From Planococcus liqunii (lineage in GTDB: Bacteria; Bacillota; Bacilli; Bacillales_A; Planococcaceae), in contig NZ_CP129238.1 of NCBI RefSeq assembly GCF_030413595.1, forward strand, positions 3,286,001 through 3,350,000: a stretch of 64,000 nt of DNA. The letters run 5' to 3'. This document shows positions 1 through 8,056 of this stretch, in pieces; the first letter of the stretch is position 1; every line of letters starts with the position of its first letter. Both the position numbers and the translations under genes were made by a program. Under the pieces are notes generated by a model. The model was given only the letters and a program-made list of their open reading frames with translations, searched no databases and was not told the DNA's origin.

Positions 1-8
1 TTTGTCAT
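1..8 (-). CDS. Start of a gene leaving the window on the left (partial)
   Basis: On the minus strand an ATG lies at 8-6, preceded by a good Shine-Dalgarno sequence (GGAGG, about 16-20). Only the first three codons or so are inside the window, so the product cannot be named. It lies just downstream of an S-box riboswitch and its terminator, so it is probably a methionine, cysteine or SAM metabolism or transport gene (inference from the S-box family). Confidence 0.6.
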
Positions 9-61
9 TTTGTTTTCCTCCTAAGGTTTTTTTGATGGAAACCGCGGTTGAGGAGGAATAG

Positions 62-92
62 AAAAAAGCCCCCTTCAATTAAGAAGAGGGCC
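62..92 (-). terminator. Intrinsic terminator of the S-box leader
   Basis: On the minus strand GGCCCTCTTC pairs with GAAGGGGGC across a short AT loop, followed by a run of T. It sits between the S-box aptamer and the start codon at position 8, as expected for the expression platform of a transcription-terminating riboswitch. Confidence 0.85.
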
Positions 93-111
93 GTTGTATA
101 CGGATTGCCTC

Positions 112-227
112 CTCTCATCTGCCAGATCCCGTCTTGCCGGATCTGTAGGATTTAGCACCTTTCCAAGCATCGCTTGTTGGTTGCCGGGCATCATAGGGCC
201 TATTCCCTCCGCCTCTCTTGATAAGAG
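112..227 (-). promoter_or_regulatory. SAM riboswitch (S-box), minus strand
   Basis: Reading the minus strand, the S-box signature is clear: a P1 strand beginning CTTATCAAGAGAGGCGGAGGGA, then the conserved GGCCC-ATGATGCCCGGCAACC segment, AAGGTGCTAAATCC, and the closing GATGAGAG strand (all given here as short pieces). SAM binding is known to favour termination in this class. It controls the gene starting at position 8. Confidence 0.93.
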
Positions 228-356
228 TATTCAGATTTAGTTTTCCATCATGTTGAGTAGTATAAAAAGAATAAAATAATTTGTCAAGTCTATCTTTTCT
301 AAAAATTATGAAACCATTACTTCTTTCAGCCGTTTACTATATAGAGGTGAGAAAAT

Positions 357-998
357 ATGATTTTATGGATTGCATTTGCACTTTTTTCAGGTTATTTGAT
401 CGGCTGCCTTCATGGTTCTTCCCTTGCCCAGCTCTTATCCGGCGTCAATGTCAAAAAAGAAGGCGTCAAAAATTCTGGAGCGTCCAATGCGGCAATCGTC
501 CTTGGCTGGAAATACGGCGCACTGGTCGCTTTTTGGGACATCCTGAAAGGAGCTCTCGCCGTCGTCGGATTCCGCCTTTTGCTGAACAGCTTTTCTTTAT
601 CCGATGACACGGTTTGGATGCTCTTGTTCCTGGTAGGAGCCGGTGTGATTTTCGGCCACAACTTCCCATTTTATATGAACTTTGACGGCGGCAAAGGAAC
701 CGCTTCTGTCATAGGCGTCATGCTTGCGCTCGACTGGAAACTTGGGCTTGCCGGCGGATTGCTGCTGGTGCTGGCGGCACTAGTCACCAATTATTTGGTG
801 ATTGGCGTGCTGGTTTTGTATGGCATGTTTTTTGCCATCGCCTACTGGCCGGCTGAAGGCATCTGGCCCCTTGCCACTGCTGTTGCCTTATTTGCTATGG
901 CCGTTTGGAAACATCTTGAAAACATTATTCGCATCAAAGATGGCACGGAAACAAAAGTATCTGCGGTATTTCGAAAGAAACCAGCAGGGTCCGCCTAA
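357..998 (+). CDS. plsY: Glycerol-3-phosphate acyltransferase, PlsY family
   Basis: An integral membrane protein of 213 residues, the usual PlsY length. The family motifs are visible: a Ser-rich first loop (HGSSLAQ, about 20-26), the NSGASNA segment (about 40-46, matching the GxGNxGATN motif), GHNFPFYMNFDGGKGT (about 100-115) and HLENIIRIKDGTE near the C terminus. PlsY transfers acyl groups from acyl-phosphate to glycerol-3-phosphate, the first step of phospholipid synthesis. The SD GAGGTGAG precedes the ATG. The first motif departs from the strict consensus, so it may be a paralogue of the main enzyme. It is monocistronic by position, with an S-box on either side. Confidence 0.85.
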   Translation: MILWIAFALFSGYLIGCLHGSSLAQLLSGVNVKKEGVKNSGASNAAIVLGWKYGALVAFWDILKGALAVVGFRLLLNSFSLSDDTVWMLLFLVGAGVIFGHNFPFYMNFDGGKGTASVIGVMLALDWKLGLAGGLLLVLAALVTNYLVIGVLVLYGMFFAIAYWPAEGIWPLATAVALFAMAVWKHLENIIRIKDGTETKVSAVFRKKPAGSA

Positions 999-1126
999 CA
1001 CAACGGCTTCACATAGGTCTTTTTGCTTCTTTTCTCTGCTTGAATAAAGTTTTTTAGAGATGCCCTTGACTTATTCGTTATTTCACAATAAAGTAAACAT
1101 TACAAATCGAATAACGTACATCACTT

Positions 1127-1240
1127 TCTTATCCAGAGAAACCGAGGGACAGGCCCTATGACGTTTCGGCAGCGGGTTCGCTATATGCGAACACTGTGCT
1201 AATTCCTGCAGATGCTTTTTTTGCATCTGGAAGATGAGAA
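1127..1240 (+). promoter_or_regulatory. SAM riboswitch (S-box) upstream of metNIQ
   Basis: The S-box core is present: CTTATCCAGAGAAACCGAGG, then GGCCCTATGACGTTTCGGCAGC, then GTGCTAATTCC, an arm pairing GCAGATGC with GCATCTGG, and the closing GATGAGAA. A strong terminator follows at 1259-1304. This is the known arrangement for Bacillales methionine transporter operons: high SAM stops transcription before metN. Confidence 0.96.
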
Positions 1241-1258
1241 CGAGATGGTTTCATTCTG

Positions 1259-1304
1259 AAGCCTTCTTTTTTCTTGTGGATAAGAAAAAAGAGGGCTTTT
1301 TTTC
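1259..1304 (+). terminator. S-box terminator before metN
   Basis: AAGCCTTCTTTTTTCTT pairs with AAGAAAAAAGAGGGCTT and is followed by a T run. It is the off-state structure of the riboswitch. Confidence 0.9.
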
Positions 1305-1368
1305 GTTCATTTTGAAAGAAAGTGGAAGTGTACAGTAAAGGTTTAGACAGCAAGAGGAGGCATACCAA

Positions 1369-2400
1369 ATGATTCAATTTGAAAAGGTCGCAAAAACCTA
1401 CCAGTCGGGCAAGCAGGAAATCCACGCGTTGAACGGCATTGACTTGACCGTTGAAACAGGTGAAATATATGGTGTCATCGGCTTTAGCGGCGCCGGCAAA
1501 AGTTCCTTGATCCGGACGGTCAACTTATTGGAACGGCCGACAAGCGGCCGGGTTTTGATCCACGGCAAAGACATCTCCACCCTATCCAGCAGAGAAATCC
1601 GGGAAACCCGGAAAGACATCGGCATGATTTTCCAGCATTTCAATCTGTTGAATTCAAAAACGGTGTACCACAACGTCGCCATGCCGCTTATCCTGGCAAA
1701 CACACCGAAAAACAAAATCAAGGAACAAGTAAAAGACTTGCTTGATTTTGTGGGGCTTGCAGACCAAGCTGAGAAATACCCTGATCAGCTTTCCGGCGGA
1801 CAGAAGCAGCGGATCGGCATTGCCCGTGCGCTTGCTACCAACCCTTCGGTTCTGCTGTGCGACGAAGCGACATCCGCGCTAGATCCGCAAACAACGCAGT
1901 CCATCCTGGAATTGCTTCGCCGCATCAACCGGGAATACAATATCACCATTTTGCTGATTACCCACGAGATGGGCGTAATCCGGGAAATCTGCGATAAAGT
2001 CGCGGTTCTCGAAGCCGGCAAAGTGATCGAACAAGGCAGCGTATTCGAAGTATTCACCAATCCGCAGCAGCCGACAACCCAGCGCTTTGTCCGTTCTGTC
2101 ATGAACGACGACCTGCCTGAATCGCTTCTGAACCAAATTCAGGACCCGAACCGCAGCCATACGATCTACCGCGTCCAGTTTACAGGTCCTTCTGTCGGTC
2201 AGCCGTTGATGTCGCGGGTATCGCGGGAGTTCAATCTCGATCTGAACGTGCTGTTCGGCAACATCACCGAACTCCAAGGCGCCCCATATGGCAATTTGAT
2301 CGTCGAGTTTTCCGGAACGCCGGCTGAAATTGAGCAGGCGTTGAAAGCGATTCGAAGCGACACGGTCAAAGTTGAGGAGGTTAAGAACTATGCTAGTTGA
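1369..2400 (+). CDS. metN: Methionine ABC importer, ATP-binding protein
   Basis: A cytoplasmic ATPase of 343 residues. The Walker A motif GFSGAGKSS (38-46), the signature [15 protein letters not shown] (about 143-157) and the Walker B LLCDEATSALDP are complete, and the C-terminal region from about 265 is the NIL domain that senses methionine in this family. It energises uptake of D- and L-methionine with MetI and MetQ. The SD AAGAGGAGG stands before the ATG. It is the first gene of an S-box-controlled operon, and its stop overlaps the start of metI by 11 bases. Confidence 0.96.
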   Translation: MIQFEKVAKTYQSGKQEIHALNGIDLTVETGEIYGVIGFSGAGKSSLIRTVNLLERPTSGRVLIHGKDISTLSSREIRETRKDIGMIFQHFNLLNSKTVYHNVAMPLILANTPKNKIKEQVKDLLDFVGLADQAEKYPDQLSGGQKQRIGIARALATNPSVLLCDEATSALDPQTTQSILELLRRINREYNITILLITHEMGVIREICDKVAVLEAGKVIEQGSVFEVFTNPQQPTTQRFVRSVMNDDLPESLLNQIQDPNRSHTIYRVQFTGPSVGQPLMSRVSREFNLDLNVLFGNITELQGAPYGNLIVEFSGTPAEIEQALKAIRSDTVKVEEVKNYAS

Positions 2401-3040
2401 TAACGAACAAATTTTAGAAGCCCTTTGGGAAACCGTTTATATGACAGGTGCTTCGTTTCTTTTTTCTTTGATCATCGGATTCCCGCTCGGAATACTGCTG
2501 GTCGTCACCCGCAAAGGGCATTTGTTGGCAAACGAGCCGGTTTCGAAAGTTTTGAACATCATCATTAATATTTTCCGCTCCGTGCCATTCATCATTTTGA
2601 TGGTCGCCATCATTCCGTTGACCCGCCTGATTGTCGGCACGTCAATCGGCACAGCAGCCGCCATCGTCCCACTGGTCTTTTATGCAGGGCCGTATATCGC
2701 ACGCTTAATCGAAAACTCCTTGCTTGAAGTGGATAAAGGCGTTATCGAAGCAGCGCAGGCAATGGGTGCCACCCCTGGGCAAATCATCTTCCGCTTTTTG
2801 ATTCCGGAAGCCTTGAGTTCACTGGTCCTGGCATTGACGATTGCGATTGTCGGCTTGATTGGTGCATCCGCTATGGCCGGAGCCATCGGAGGCGGCGGCC
2901 TCGGAGACTTGGCCATCACCTACGGTTACCAGCGCTTTGATACCTTAGTCATGGTCATCACCGTCGCTATCCTGGTGATTCTCGTCCAAGGCGTGCAGTC
3001 GCTCGGAAACGTGTTGTCAAAACGCGTACGCCGCAGTTAA
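2390..3040 (+). CDS. metI: Methionine ABC importer, permease
   Basis: An inner-membrane permease of 216 residues (MetI, called MetP in Bacillus) with about five hydrophobic segments and the EAA-type loop EAAQAMGATPGQIIFRFLIPEAL that docks on the ATPase. I chose the ATG at 2390, with the SD GAGGAGG at 2375-2380, rather than the TTG at 2372 that lies upstream of that SD. It overlaps the end of metN, which suggests translational coupling, and is followed by metQ after 55 bases. Confidence 0.95.
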   Translation: MLVDNEQILEALWETVYMTGASFLFSLIIGFPLGILLVVTRKGHLLANEPVSKVLNIIINIFRSVPFIILMVAIIPLTRLIVGTSIGTAAAIVPLVFYAGPYIARLIENSLLEVDKGVIEAAQAMGATPGQIIFRFLIPEALSSLVLALTIAIVGLIGASAMAGAIGGGGLGDLAITYGYQRFDTLVMVITVAILVILVQGVQSLGNVLSKRVRRS

Positions 3041-3095
3041 AAACAACATCATTAAATTCTAAAACAACTAAAACAAACATTGGAGGAAACACAAC

Positions 3096-3935
3096 ATGAA
3101 GAAAATTACTTCCCTTTTACTATTAGCCGCACTGGTTTTGCTTTTGGCAGCATGCGGAGGCGGCGATGAAGAAGGCGCCGACGGCAACCGAAAAGTCACA
3201 CTTGGCATCAGCGGCTCTGATACAACGATTTGGGATTATGTAGGCGAAAAAGCTGCAAAAGAAGGGATCGACATCGAAATCGTTACGTTCTCTGACTATG
3301 TCGCACCGAACATGGCGCTTGCCGAAGGCGAATTGGATTTAAATGCATTCCAGACCATTTCTTATTTCGATGAATTTGTTGCTGAACATAAATTGGATAT
3401 CGTCCCGATCGGTTCTACTGTTATTGCTCCAATGGGCCTTTACTCTGAAAAATACAAGACGGTCGATGAACTGCCGGACGGTGCTCAAATTGCGCTGCCG
3501 AACGAAGCGACAAACATGGGCCGCGGCTTATTGCTCCTGCAGGAAGCCGGTTTGATCAAGTTATCGGATGATGCCGGATTGACTGGCACTGCGGACGACA
3601 TTATCGAAAACCCGAAAAATATCGAACTGGTGCCGATGATTTCCGGCCAGACGCCTCGTGCCATGGCGGATGTTGCTGCTTCGATCATCAATAACGGTGT
3701 TGCCGTCGATGCCGGATTGAATCCATCGGAAGATCCGATTGCCCGTGAAAGCGAAACTGCCGCTCCTTACATCAACTTGATTGCGGCCAGCAAAGAAAAT
3801 GCTGACGATCCGGATTTCTTGAAGATCGTTGAACTGTATCAGCAGGACGATACTGCTGAATTTATCAAAGAACATACAAAAGGCGCTCAAATTCCGACAT
3901 TCGTCCCTGTAAAAGAACTAGTGGATTACCAATAA
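3096..3935 (+). CDS. metQ: Methionine-binding lipoprotein
   Basis: A substrate-binding lipoprotein of 279 residues in the NlpA/MetQ family. The signal peptide ends in the lipobox LLAAC (Cys20), and the mature part contains family features such as WDYVGEKA, the ALAEGELDLNAFQ segment and NEATNMGRGLLLLQEAGLI. It captures methionine outside the membrane and delivers it to MetI. The SD TTGGAGG precedes the ATG. It is the third gene of the S-box operon. Confidence 0.95.
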   Translation: MKKITSLLLLAALVLLLAACGGGDEEGADGNRKVTLGISGSDTTIWDYVGEKAAKEGIDIEIVTFSDYVAPNMALAEGELDLNAFQTISYFDEFVAEHKLDIVPIGSTVIAPMGLYSEKYKTVDELPDGAQIALPNEATNMGRGLLLLQEAGLIKLSDDAGLTGTADDIIENPKNIELVPMISGQTPRAMADVAASIINNGVAVDAGLNPSEDPIARESETAAPYINLIAASKENADDPDFLKIVELYQQDDTAEFIKEHTKGAQIPTFVPVKELVDYQ

Positions 3936-3954
3936 ACCTTGAGGAGGAACATCA

Positions 3955-5163
3955 ATGACAGCTATCCAAGAAGCAGCCCTAACCATTTCCCAGTCCATCG
4001 ACTCGAAACGCGAAGAGTATATCGCCACAAGCCAGGCCATCCATGCCAGACCGGAAATCGGCAATGAAGAAGTTTTTGCCAGTGCTACTTTGGTGGAATT
4101 GCTGGAAGATGCCGGTTTTACTGTTGAAACGGGTGTTGCCGGACACGACACTTCGTTTTTTGCCAGCAAAGAAAGCGCACTGCCCGGTCCGACCATTGCT
4201 TACCTCGCTGAATACGATGCCTTGCCGGGCCTCGGACACGCTTGCGGCCACAACATTATCGGCACGACAAGCGTCGCAGCGGCGATTGCCCTTTCGGAAA
4301 CTTTTGCTTCCACTGGCGGGCGTGTCGTAGTGCTCGGGACGCCGGCTGAAGAAGGCGGACCGAACGGCAGCGCCAAAGGCAGTTTCGTGAAGCACGGGCT
4401 GCTCCAGGGAATTGATGCTGCATTGATGATCCACCCATCCGGGAAATCGGCCATCACCGGCCCTTCCCTTGCGGTCGACCCGCTTGATTTTCATTTTTAC
4501 GGCAAACCGGCGCATGCGGCAGCTTCTCCGGAAGAAGGCATCAACGCACTCGACGCCGTGCTTCAATTGTTCAACGGCATCAATGCCCTGCGCCAGCAGT
4601 TGCCGTCTGATGCCCGTGTACACGGCATCATCACACACGGCGGCGATGCGCCGAACATCATCCCGGAATACGCTTCGGCCCGCTTTTACATCCGTGCCGA
4701 TTCCTGGAAGAAGACCGAGGACACCGCACGGAAAATCCGTGCCATTGCTGAGGGAGCTGCTCTTGCCACTGGAGCAACCGTGAAAATTGAGCGGTTCCAG
4801 AACGAAGTGAAAGATCTGGTGTTGACCGATGCGCTGGATGCAATTGTACGCGAAGAACTGCTGGCGGTCGGCGAAGAAGTCGCTGCGTCCCGCTCGAAAG
4901 GACTCGGTTCAACGGATGCCGGCAATATCAGCTACGAAGTGCCGACGGCTCATCCGTACATCAAGATCGGCCCGGACGACTTGATTGCCCACACGGCTGA
5001 ATTCCGTGAAGCAGCCAAGTCCGAAGCCGGCAATGACGCATTGATCCGCGGCGCAAAAGCGCTTGCGAATACAGGTTATCGCCTGCTGACGGATGCTGTG
5101 CTTCTTGAAGAAGTAAAACGGGCACATGCACAATCTTTAATTGAAAAAAATAGCAAAAAATAA
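3955..5163 (+). CDS. M20-family metallo-amidohydrolase (AbgB/N-acyl amino acid hydrolase type)
   Basis: A protein of 402 residues of the M20D/ACY1-like amidohydrolase group. Metal-binding and catalytic segments are visible: HARPEIGNEE near residue 30, the LAEYDALPGLGHACGHNIIG stretch (about 84-103), EEGGPNGSAKG around 130, and HAAASPEEGINALDA at the start of the dimerisation lid. Such enzymes remove acyl or aryl groups from amino acids or cleave small peptides. It lies 19 bases after metQ with its own GAGGAGG SD and ends at a terminator, so it is the last gene of the S-box operon. A methionine derivative (N-acyl-methionine or a Met dipeptide) is a reasonable substrate, but that is inferred from context only. 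Confidence 0.87.
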   Translation: MTAIQEAALTISQSIDSKREEYIATSQAIHARPEIGNEEVFASATLVELLEDAGFTVETGVAGHDTSFFASKESALPGPTIAYLAEYDALPGLGHACGHNIIGTTSVAAAIALSETFASTGGRVVVLGTPAEEGGPNGSAKGSFVKHGLLQGIDAALMIHPSGKSAITGPSLAVDPLDFHFYGKPAHAAASPEEGINALDAVLQLFNGINALRQQLPSDARVHGIITHGGDAPNIIPEYASARFYIRADSWKKTEDTARKIRAIAEGAALATGATVKIERFQNEVKDLVLTDALDAIVREELLAVGEEVAASRSKGLGSTDAGNISYEVPTAHPYIKIGPDDLIAHTAEFREAAKSEAGNDALIRGAKALANTGYRLLTDAVLLEEVKRAHAQSLIEKNSKK

Positions 5164-5195
5164 AGAAAAGGCAGCGAAGTTCGCTGCCTTTTCTT
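5164..5195 (+). terminator. Terminator of the met operon
   Basis: AAGGCAGCGAA pairs with TTCGCTGCCTT, followed by TTCTT, directly after the M20 stop codon. Confidence 0.88.
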
Positions 5196-5258
5196 GTGCA
5201 GAAGTGTATTTTAACCTTTACTGTGCATATCCATCTTACAATCGAGCGTATTTCCAAA

Positions 5259-5290
5259 ATTCTCTTTTTTCATGCTAAAATAAAGAGAAT
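5259..5290 (+). promoter_or_regulatory. Inverted repeat over the pepT promoter region
   Basis: ATTCTCTTT (5259-5267) and AAAGAGAAT (5282-5290) are perfect 9-base inverted arms around a probable -10 (TAAAAT, 5276-5281). The placement suggests a repressor site or a stem at the mRNA start. The binding protein is unknown. Confidence 0.4.
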
Positions 5291-5313
5291 ACATATCTTA
5301 GGGGGAACTGTAC

Positions 5314-6537
5314 ATGTTTGAAGCTTTAATTGAACGCTTGGTTCGTTATGCAAAAATCGATACACAATCTGATTTTGAAAGCACAGAAACACCGTCAACA
5401 CCAGGCCAGTGGGATTTACTGAATGTACTGGAAAAGGAAATGACCGATATCGGACTGGAAGATGTCGGCATGGATGAATTCGGTTACCTGTTCGGAACTT
5501 TGCCTGCCAATACCGATAAAGAACTGCCGGTCGTTGGCTTCTTGGCCCATGTGGATACAGCGACAGACTTTACCGGGAAAAATGTCAATCCGCAGCGCAT
5601 CGAAAACTACGACGGCAACGATATTCAATTGAGTCCAAACGTCACAATGGCGGTTGCCGACTTTCCAGATTTGAAAAATTACGGCGGCCACACACTTATT
5701 ACGACCGACGGCACGACTTTGCTTGGCGCTGACAATAAAGCGGGCGTCGCAGAAATCATGACAGCAATGGAATATTTGATCCAGCATCCGGAGATCAAAC
5801 ACGGCAAAATCCGCGTAGCGTTTACGCCGGACGAAGAAATCGGCCGCGGACCGCATAAATTCGACGTCGGCCGTTTTGCTGCTGACTACGCTTATACAAT
5901 GGACGGCGGGCCGCTTGGCGAACTGCAGTACGAAAGCTTCAACGCCGCTGCCGCCAAATTGACGGTCCAAGGGAAAAGCGTCCATCCGGGTTCTGCTAAA
6001 AACAAAATGGTCAATGCCCAGACCGTCGCCATCCGTTTCCAGGAAGAAATGCCGAAAAACGAATTGCCGGAATTGACGGAAGGCTATGAAGGATTCATTC
6101 ATCTAAATAGCTTTAGCGGCAACGTGGAAAAAGCGGTATTGTCTTATATCATCCGTGATTTTGACAAAGACGCTTTTGAAGCGAAAAAAAGCCATATGCA
6201 AAAAACAGCCGCGAAGCTGCAGGAGCAGTATGGCACTGAAGCCGTAAAACTGGAACTTGAAGATCAGTACTACAATATGCGTGAAAAAATCGAACCGGTC
6301 ATGGAAATCGTTGACGCAGCCGAGGCCGCGATGAAAGCGCTCGGAATCGAGCCGAATATCGTGCCGGTCCGCGGCGGTACAGACGGTTCGCAATTGTCGT
6401 ATATGGGCTTGCCGACACCGAACATTTTCACTGGCGGCGAAAACTACCATGGCCAGTATGAATTCATTTCGGTGCAAAACATGGAAAAAGCCACACAAGT
6501 CATCGTGGAAATCGTGAAATCGATGGAACAAAAATAA
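5314..6537 (+). CDS. pepT: Peptidase T (tripeptide aminopeptidase)
   Basis: A zinc aminopeptidase of 407 residues in family M20B that removes the N-terminal residue from tripeptides in the cytoplasm. Motifs match Pep[12 protein letters not shown] (first metal ligand), [34 protein letters not shown] (catalytic Glu and metal ligands), [14 protein letters not shown], and the C-terminal [20 protein letters not shown] and [11 protein letters not shown] segments. The SD is AGGGGG. It is monocistronic, with its own upstream inverted repeat and a terminator downstream. Confidence 0.96.
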   Translation: MFEALIERLVRYAKIDTQSDFESTETPSTPGQWDLLNVLEKEMTDIGLEDVGMDEFGYLFGTLPANTDKELPVVGFLAHVDTATDFTGKNVNPQRIENYDGNDIQLSPNVTMAVADFPDLKNYGGHTLITTDGTTLLGADNKAGVAEIMTAMEYLIQHPEIKHGKIRVAFTPDEEIGRGPHKFDVGRFAADYAYTMDGGPLGELQYESFNAAAAKLTVQGKSVHPGSAKNKMVNAQTVAIRFQEEMPKNELPELTEGYEGFIHLNSFSGNVEKAVLSYIIRDFDKDAFEAKKSHMQKTAAKLQEQYGTEAVKLELEDQYYNMREKIEPVMEIVDAAEAAMKALGIEPNIVPVRGGTDGSQLSYMGLPTPNIFTGGENYHGQYEFISVQNMEKATQVIVEIVKSMEQK

Positions 6538-6561
6538 GCGCCTGCGGGCGCTTATTTTTTT
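6532..6561 (+). terminator. Terminator of pepT
   Basis: AAATAAGCGCC pairs with GGGCGCTTATTT, followed by T residues. The stem begins inside the last codons of pepT. Confidence 0.85.
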
Positions 6562-6563
6562 GT

Positions 6564-7583
6564 TCAGATAATGCTGCGGCCATTTTGTGCCAGCGCGTAG
6601 TGAATCCCGTGCTGCAGGGTTTGGAAGCAATTGAATTTGGAAAGGTTCAAGCCGGATTCGGTAATCACCATGCTCATTTTTGGTGCAATGCCGACCAAGA
6701 TCGTATCGGTCCCGATCAACGACGCCGTCGATCCCAATTTATCAATCAATGCTGCCGCATGAAGCGTGAAATTGTTGTTCAAGCCGGTTAAATCGAGCAC
6801 CAAGTATCTCGCTTTGTACTTCGGAAGGTTTTGCAAAGTTTTGACCAAAAGCTCTTCTGCCCGCGCTTCATCATACGTTCCGAGCAATGGAACAACTACA
6901 ATGTCTTCAAGCACCGGTATGATCGGCGAAGAAATTTCCTTGATCAGTTCATTGAGTTCTGCCGTTTTTTCATCGACCAGCCGTTCCAATTGGCTAATTT
7001 GCTCGGCTTCTTTCAAGCGGGCAAGCCGGTGAATGTTTTCTTCAATATTTTTTTCGGAAGGGAAATACTCAATGACGGTTTCCAGATGGCCTTCAATTTG
7101 ATGGTGCAAAACGCGGTACCAAATATTGCGCCCGAACAGCAAGGTGAAGATGCCGGCATAATGGGCAGCCAAGTATCTCCCCCCCTCTTTTTTCCCTTGT
7201 GCTACGTTAATCTTGTGTTCCCAACTGTTCTTTAAATCCACCCGGAGAGTCCCAGCAGATTCATCCAACTCGTGAATGCTCGCTTTCCCCCATCCTGCAG
7301 AAGCATATGTATTGGTAATCAAGTGCGCAGCTTCAGAAATGCTGACGTTTTTCATCCCGGTAAAGTATTCGCCGACCAGTAAACCTTGGCGGAATCCGGT
7401 AGTCTCCAGCACGACGCCCGCTGCATCTTCTCCTGAAATTTCCTCTATCGTATCAAAAAATAATTTCATTGCACTTGCGGTCCAAAATAGTACAGAATCC
7501 TGGCCTTCGAATAGAAACCGGCCTTCTTCCAGATCCCATGCAAATTGCAGACCGCCAACATTTATTTCCGGTTTTGTTTCCAT
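6564..7583 (-). CDS. RsbR-like STAS-domain stress protein with a V4R-like sensor region
   Basis: A cytoplasmic protein of 339 residues. The C-terminal third (from about 215) is a STAS domain of the RsbR type, with SSPIIPVLEDIVVVPLLGT, DLTGL and the late TLQHGI segment. The two threonines at the positions phosphorylated by RsbT in RsbR (LLGT and NNNFT) are kept. The first 200 residues do not look like the RsbR globin domain. The stretch GWGKASIHELD to GIFTLLFG, followed by a predicted coiled linker rich in Glu, resembles a V4R-type ligand-binding domain (moderate confidence). By homology it would act in or beside the stressosome upstream of SigB. Confidence 0.75.
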   Translation of the reverse strand: METKPEINVGGLQFAWDLEEGRFLFEGQDSVLFWTASAMKLFFDTIEEISGEDAAGVVLETTGFRQGLLVGEYFTGMKNVSISEAAHLITNTYASAGWGKASIHELDESAGTLRVDLKNSWEHKINVAQGKKEGGRYLAAHYAGIFTLLFGRNIWYRVLHHQIEGHLETVIEYFPSEKNIEENIHRLARLKEAEQISQLERLVDEKTAELNELIKEISSPIIPVLEDIVVVPLLGTYDEARAEELLVKTLQNLPKYKARYLVLDLTGLNNNFTLHAAALIDKLGSTASLIGTDTILVGIAPKMSMVITESGLNLSKFNCFQTLQHGIHYALAQNGRSII

Positions 7584-7666
7584 GCGATAACCCCTCTCGT
7601 TCTCATCTTTTATTTTATCATATCCTCCCTTGCTATCTAAAGCGTATAGGCGAGCAGACGCTTCAT

Positions 7667-7693
7667 GTTTGAGGTGCCGCCATTTGAGGAATA
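7667..7693 (+). promoter_or_regulatory. Candidate SigB-type promoter
   Basis: GTTTGA (7667-7672), a 15-base spacer, then GGAATA (7688-7693), close to the SigB consensus GTTTAA-N13-15-GGGTAT. It lies 36 bases before the start of a small hydrophilic protein gene. Confidence 0.5.
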
Positions 7694-7728
7694 CAAAACT
7701 AATGACAATTTAGAAAGAGGTGCTTCTC

Positions 7729-7959
7729 ATGACAGACAAAAAACCTTTTAATGAAGAAAACCGTGAAACAAGAGATACGCCATCCAGAGACAATCCGGAA
7801 CAGGTCAAAACAGATAAAGAAACAATGCATGAAATGTTTAAAGAAGAAGAGACAGTCGACGCCATCCCATTAGAGGATTTAAAAGAAAATATGGATGACG
7901 AGGAGAATAAACGTTCCACAAAAGACAGTTCCGGAAGCGACAAACTCTTCCCGGATTAA
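7729..7959 (+). CDS. Small acidic hydrophilic protein, unknown function
   Basis: A protein of 76 residues, strongly charged and almost without hydrophobic residues, probably disordered (for example the stretches FNEENRETRDTPSRDNPEQ and ENMDDEENKRSTKD). I do not recognise a family. The ATG at 7729 has the SD AAAGAGG. A SigB-like promoter upstream and a terminator right after the gene support a real, separately transcribed gene, possibly a general-stress protein. It could alternatively be a lineage-specific open frame, but the signals around it argue against chance. Confidence 0.7.
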   Translation: MTDKKPFNEENRETRDTPSRDNPEQVKTDKETMHEMFKEEETVDAIPLEDLKENMDDEENKRSTKDSSGSDKLFPD

Positions 7960-7987
7960 TGCTCAGAATTAACCTACTTTTCTGAAG

Positions 7988-8017
7988 AACCGCATGGTGC
8001 CCACCATGCGGTTTTTC
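7988..8017 (+). terminator. Intrinsic terminator
   Basis: AACCGCATGGTG pairs with CACCATGCGGTT, followed by TTTC, downstream of the small acidic protein gene. Confidence 0.88.
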
Positions 8018-8056
8018 TGTGTTATGATTCTTGAATGAACAGGAGTGACCTTACGA

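Noticed and set aside
2372..2389. TTG start for metI at 2372
   Set aside because: The strong SD GAGGAGG lies downstream of it and points to the ATG at 2390.
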